Shown: piece by piece, positions 59,301 through 64,000 of the stretch
Layout: every line of letters starts with the position of its first letter
Numbering within the stretch: the stretch's first letter is position 1
Assembly (NCBI RefSeq): GCF_040954835.1
Contig: NC_090718.1
Span: forward strand, 12,725,532-12,789,531
Source: Lepisosteus oculatus
Taxonomy: Eukaryota > Chordata > Actinopteri > Semionotiformes > Lepisosteidae
Direction of reading: 5' to 3'
Length of the DNA stretch: 64,000 bases
Notes under the pieces: generated by a model
Databases searched by the model: none
Seen by the model: the letters and a program-made list of their open reading frames with translations, nothing else
Told to the model about the DNA's origin: nothing
Translations under genes and position numbers: made by a program

Positions 59301-61937
59301 AGGTAGGGGCTGAGCACGGTGGTGCTGGGGCTGAGGGCGTTCGGCTCCGTGTTGGGCTTCTGGAAGCCACACACCCATGCCTGGGAAAGCAGACAATTCA
59401 GGTGAATTCAAGACCCAACCAAAAACTTGTTCGTGTTATCAACGGAGCTTCACAAGAAATAAAAATACTCTGGATGTGAGGCTTAACCAATTGATTCTCT
59501 CTGCCTCCTTCATTGTTTAAGTACAGCTTAAAGGGAGCCTTTTACAACACACATGTCCACCCTGCCCTGGACGCGCAACAGGTACCGTTCTCTGCATGTG
59601 TCGGTCCAGCCGGGACAGAGCCTCCGTCTCACCACCAGGGTACAATTCAGGACCAGCAGTCCGGGGATCCTGCCCCAGCTCCTCCAGGGTGGGGACCCCA
59701 AACTCCTCATCATGCCTCTCCGAACAGGGGGTGCACACACCTGTGGGGGAGTGGGGGGGGGAGAATATCAAAGGGAGCAAAATCCCCGTTCTTGGGTGTA
59801 CGTACTAAAAAGACGCAGTAAACTGGATGACTACAGACACGTGAAGGTACAGTTAGTAGGAAATGTTGCACTATGCAATGAAGGGGTTATGGTACGTGTG
59901 AGGTAGCTCACTGTGCAATCACCTCCTGTCTAGTCTACATTTTTGAATGAATATTCATGAAAAATGTCATTGATTTTAAAAATGGGCATTGAGGCACGGT
60001 GGCACTGGGGCCTTGGGTTCAGCTCTTGGGGTGCTGTCTGTGTGGAGTTTGTATGTTCTTCCTATGTTCATGTGGGCTCCCTCCAGGTGCTCCGGTTTCC
60101 TCCCACAGTCCAAAGACATGCCGGGAGGTTAGCTGGCTTCTGGGGAATTTGGTGCTGGCGTGAGGGTGTGTCCGAGTTTGTTTCTGCGGGGGCCATGCAA
60201 CAAACCGGCGTTTCATCCAGGGAGCGCCCTACCTCGCAACTGCTGCCTGCTGGGATAGGCTCCAGCTCCCCCGCAGGTCTGTACTGGATGTTAGAGAATA
60301 GATGGGCTTTGAGGGCGGGGCAGGGCCAGACCGCCTAACTCACACCTTCTCCACAACAAGCAGTTCATCAAAGTGAAGAAGGCTGCGCACACTTTCCGTG
60401 AAGCTTGAGGATGATAAACCCGCAGGTCCAGAAGCGGCCTGTGCTACTGCCAACGAACGCTCGATACCTTTCATGTCCTCGGCCGTCGGCGGTGGTACGG
60501 GTCTTTTGGGCGCACCGAGGGTTTTCAGCAGAGCCTGCAGCCGGTTATACGTCAGAGGAGCTTTCCCATTGTTCTCCACTAATATCCTGGTACGAGAAGA
60601 ATGGGAGACAACCATTTTTCACACTTTACAAGGCTTTGAGCAGAGGTACCAACATGTTATAGACACCCAGGAGGAATAACTCCTGACCTTTGCGACAGTG
60701 TAGATTTCCCACAATGCAATCTTTAAATCTGTGATCCACAGACAAGCCTTCATCGATTTTTTTGCCTGGCCGTGAAACCCTTGGAGCCACGTGAGCCCTG
60801 GTGGACCCCGATATGCGAGAGCCTTCCTCGCCGTTTTTCGGAGACAAGACCGGGGATCAAGCCCCGGGTGGATGGCCGCAGTACCTCTCCGTGTCGTACA
60901 GCGTGTGGGAGACCTTCTGGATGACTTCCACGCCATGCTCCTCCGCGATCTTCCCCACCTGGGCGTCTCGCTGCCGGGCGTAGGGCTCCGTGTCCACCTC
61001 GAAGGTCAGCCGGGTCACCTTCCACTGCTCGAAGAGGCGAGGGAAGACCTCGGCCGGTGACCCCCGCACCACAAACAGCCTGATGAAACAGGACCGCAGG
61101 TCACCCTCAAGTGCGTCCGTTCATATACCATTGCAACACTTCAATTCCAAGTCTTCCTCCCCACCCGTTAACTGAATAATGGGGGCGATCTTCAACAGCA
61201 GGAAGAATTAAGTCAGGGGTGTTTAACACTTATCCTGGCAGAGGACTGTCTGCAGGTTTTCTCTGGTCTTGTCCAAGCTGCAGCACCTGAAGAACTGGGA
61301 AAAAGTGTCTAATGGGTTCAATTATTCCAATAATGAGCTGATTGATTTTATAAAGAACCAATTAGAATGGAAATCTGCAAACAGGCCACTTTGGAGCAGG
61401 ACTGGGCACTCCTGAATCGAGTCACTAAAGAAAAGGATGGACATGGCCCACACTGGGTGTAGCGGAGCAAGTTTGGACACGGTGACATTATCGCCCTCCC
61501 TGCACGTAGCAGGGACCTCAGCCGCCTGGGCTGAGGGAGGTCTCCTTTAGCTCATGCAGCTGGTTCCCTAATGCGTTATGCCAGAGACCCGGGTTCGCGC
61601 CCCAGGTGTTGCGGGACTAAACGGGCGGGGTGGAGTGGCAGAGGGCACGAGCCCGCGCAGAACCGCGACGGTCACATGGGCACCCATCTCTGTTTAGCAG
61701 GCCGATCCAGCTCCCCTCTCACCTGGAGCCGAGCTTCCTCAGGTTACCGTCGAGGTCCTGGAGAGCCCGGAGGAGAAACCGCCAGCGGTTGACGCTCACC
61801 CGCGCGTTCTTGGGGAACCAGGGGTCCAGGAGGAAGACGGGCCAGAGCTCGGCGCAGTCCCGCAGCGAGGCCAGCAGAGCCGGGTTGTCGTGGAGACGGA
61901 GCCCCTTGCGGAACCAGTGGATGGAGCGGTGCATCAT
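56329..61937 (-). CDS. cry5: (6-4) photolyase, cryptochrome/photolyase family (cry5 type)
   Basis: This is a FAD enzyme that uses blue light to reverse UV-made (6-4) photoproducts in DNA. I place ten coding exons in transcript order: 61723-61937, 60885-61079, 60468-60586, 59586-59740, 59240-59380, 58649-58816, 58145-58285, 57364-57515, 56668-56888, 56329-56420. They sum to 1599 nt, 532 aa. The photolyase domain begins [19 protein letters not shown]. The two histidines of the (6-4) active site fall at residues 354 and 358 (HHLARH), the same numbers as in the Xenopus enzyme. The FAD pocket has [12 protein letters not shown] (391-402). The tail [14 protein letters not shown] and the later [17 protein letters not shown] are basic, consistent with nuclear import. 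There is no long CRY1/CRY2-type C-terminal extension, so a clock repressor is unlikely. Either of two adjacent ATGs (61935-61937 or 61932-61934) could start it. Confidence 0.92.
59988..60305 (+). repeat. tRNA-headed SINE (TCCCACAGTCCAAA type), long copy in photolyase intron
   Basis: It reads GAGGCACGGTGGCACTGGGG head, GTGTGGAGTTTGTATGTTCT, GTTTCCTCCCACAGTCCAAA (about 60092-60111) and the GGGATAGGCTCCAGCTCCCC 3' end. It is plus strand, antisense to the photolyase gene. Confidence 0.75.
61212..61413. repeat. Dispersed foldback-type repeat, copy 3
   Basis: The left end (CTGTCTGCAGGTTTTCTCTG) and right end (CTGCAAACAGGCCACTTTGG) face each other around TTCAATTATTCCAATAATGA. The longest of the three copies seen; class unknown, foldback DNA element likely. 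It lies in the first coding intron of the photolyase gene. Confidence 0.45.
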
Positions 61938-62009
61938 GGGCCTGGCGCCTGGGTGAAGGACACTGCTGGTAATTAGCGCGAGGCAGACCGGGAGCACAGA
62001 GGTTAAGAC

Positions 62010-62328
62010 ATCCATCCATCCACCTTCCAGACCGCTTCCTCTGGTTAAGGGTAGTGGGGGAGTCGGAGCCTATTCTGCCTAGCAACAGGCGCAAGACAGG
62101 GCACACCCTGGCTGGAACGCCAGTCCACTGCAGAGCAGCTACACACTCACAACAGGGACAATTTTCCTAGAAGCCAAATGACCTACCAGTGTGTCTCTGA
62201 GCTGCGAGACCCACTCGAACGCAGGGAGAAAGTACACATTTCCATACAGACAGCACGCCAAGTCCAGGATTGAACACAGGGTCCCAGTGCTGCCAGACAG
62301 CAGTGCCACTGTGACCACTGCGCCCAAG
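62010..62328 (-). repeat. tRNA-headed SINE (TCCCACAGTCCAAA type), long copy upstream of the photolyase start
   Basis: From the (CATC)n end at about 62011 through CACACTCACAACAGGGACAA and CCAGTGTGTCTCTGAGCTGC to the head (CCACTGTGACCACTGCGCCC). It lies in the likely 5' UTR intron of the photolyase gene. Confidence 0.72.
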
Positions 62329-63187
62329 GTTAAAACTACACGTGGGAAAATTACAGTCCCAGCACTCCACTGACACAGCCTTATGGATGAGGCCAGCACA
62401 GTGCTCTATACTCTAGTGGGAGCACAACACAGTCACTCCAGTGTGCAGACTGGAGCAGGGCGTCATGCATGGGTGAAACCTATAGTAACAAGTATTAAAG
62501 TATATGAAACGAAATACGAACCGAATTAAAAAATGATAGAAAATAAAGTAATCTTTAAAACAATACCTTACGTATTCCTATGAATGTTACAGCCAAGAGC
62601 CGGGACATTATTGTCAGAAACCTTTTGGAGTACATCTAATTATTTTGAAAAAAACCATGTTCCATAGTGATTTCATACACATCTTTATTTTGTAGATCTT
62701 TGTACAAAGCAAGGAAAACGGGTGCATGCCTGATTTACTTGAAAATTGTTTGTTGTTTTTTTGGAGCTACACGCGTTGTGTAACGCAGTAATTACACAAG
62801 CATGACAGAAAACAGGGCACTTTTTTTTAAACCGTGCGTGGAGGAACCGGCAGATTACAGGACCGTGAAAGTGCAAAAAAAAGAGTTGATACAAAGAAAA
62901 TGGTCAAGATTTAATAAAGCAACCATTTTAATATTTAAATATAATTAAATGGCAAACCTGGCAAATGCTTCCAGCCAAATCCAGTCAGAGTCCATATACT
63001 GTACCAGTACTAATTCCCAGATTCCACTTTAAAGACTGAGGTTCGAAGATTATCATTCAAAAAAAAAAAACCTGCCCGTGAAAACACGGTAGAATTGTTC
63101 ATTTGCTTGACGTTTCCTTCTTCTTGTGCACCGACTTGCAAATTACTTAACCAGCATCCTGCAGCCTGAACAGTGTTACAAAACTCA

Positions 63188-63420
63188 CCGCAACCCATGA
63201 CGTCAGAAGAGCGAGACAGAAACTTCCAAGAGCCAATTAAAGCGCTCAATTCGGTGCCCATCTCATATGTACACTACATGCATGCACACGTGGTGCCGGT
63301 TCGATGCGATCAATCGCTGAGGTTTAGAAGCAGGCGAGAGACGCTTGAGGGTGCACAAGCGACGATACTGTGTGTGGAGGGGGTTATTGACAAGAGAATT
63401 CTGCGGCTCCCCACGATGAG
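63188..63420 (-). promoter_or_regulatory. Candidate noncoding first exon and promoter of the photolyase gene
   Basis: On the minus strand a strong donor, TTGCG|GTGAGTTTTG, lies at 63188/63187. The coding exon has a good acceptor (TCCTTCACCCAG) ending at 61949, which would join to the transcript at 61948. Upstream on the minus strand are a perfect CRE, TGACGTCA (63197-63204), and an E-box, CACGTG (63287-63292). Both site types are known in light- and clock-driven photolyase promoters. The transcription start is not known. Confidence 0.4.
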
Positions 63421-64000
63421 TGAAATGAAAGCAGCAGATGACATTAAGACTCATTTACAGTGTGTTTTCGGTTGGCTGCCGCCCCTGTTGAACTGTTTTG
63501 CGGAAGGAAGCAAAAGGGGCTCAATGCCCGTCTCGGCACTGTTATTTCATTTGCTAAACACAACAGGAAGTAAACTTTGCAGGCTGCTAGGGGAAGTATA
63601 AACGTCGACAGTCCCGAAATCTCGGTTTGCATTGCTCATGATTCGGTCACAGGTAGAGTTTTCAACGCGGTGAGTTGCTTGTGCTGTGAACCCTCATCTT
63701 CTCGTTTTTTGTACTTTAGCAGCATTTTAATATGGGAAGAAACTGGGGGGGAAACTCCAATACGTTTTCGGTACCAGCAGGCAATAGGTGTGCTGAGGGT
63801 TCTAGTCCCTGTCATCACACGACTCTTTTTAAAATACAAAATGTTAAGTTCTGGAAGTCGGAGACTTCATGAACCTCACTTTTGGTATGAGGCGTCGGAA
63901 GGCGAGAGAGAAAAAAAAAGCAAAAGTATGATTTTTAATTGTAACGGATCTAAAAAAAAAAAGGCAGAAGGAATCCTGCAGGAAAAAACTGACACGTCAC
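63421..64000. other. Right end of the window; no gene seen
   Basis: Short open frames of no known family and A-rich runs only. Part may be further promoter sequence of the photolyase gene. Confidence 0.45.

Noticed and set aside
56329-61937. CRY1/CRY2 clock cryptochrome
   Set aside because: The protein is short, lacks the long CRY C-terminal extension and has the (6-4) photolyase histidine pair.

Overview
The window is vertebrate nuclear DNA, most likely from a ray-finned fish. Five intron-rich housekeeping or repair genes encode proteins that align along their length with vertebrate families, and every intron I could place has GT-AG ends. The introns and spacers are full of SINEs of fish type: a 5S rRNA-headed SINE, tRNA-headed SINEs, and one with the usual fish V-SINE tail. 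The last gene is a (6-4) photolyase, which fishes and amphibians keep and placental mammals have lost. The repeat mix makes a non-teleost such as gar or bowfin my guess, but I cannot prove the species. Layout: STT3A (+, coding 1826-10302, 17 coding exons, 705 aa); a 9.7 kb spacer (10303-19985) with an orphan GC-rich island, several SINEs and a long TTA/TTG microsatellite; FAM118B (+, coding 19993-29149, 7 coding exons, 353 aa); a convergent 3' spacer; SRPRA (-, coding 32795-43033, 14 exons, 662 aa); a 564 bp bidirectional promoter; FOXRED1 (+, coding 43598-53122, 11 exons, 495 aa); a convergent spacer with a probable hAT transposase remnant and a LINE-like fragment; and a (6-4) photolyase gene (cry5 type, -, coding 56329-61937, 10 coding exons, 532 aa) whose likely noncoding first exon ends at 63188. 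All reading frames close across every junction I assigned, with phases that agree. How the genes relate: STT3A (oligosaccharyltransferase catalytic subunit) and SRPRA (SRP receptor) both serve protein entry into the ER, but they are separate transcription units. FOXRED1 is a mitochondrial complex I assembly factor divergently paired with SRPRA. FAM118B is a SIR2-like protein. The photolyase repairs UV (6-4) photoproducts. FAM118B-SRPRA-FOXRED1 is a known conserved vertebrate block. The most interesting noncoding content is two dispersed families. One is a short element, often a head-to-head foldback, flanked by 15-16 bp target duplications and carrying a hammerhead-ribozyme-like core, AATAAA and two acceptor-like tracts. 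The other is a 5S-headed SINE that carries a near-perfect CTCF-type motif.
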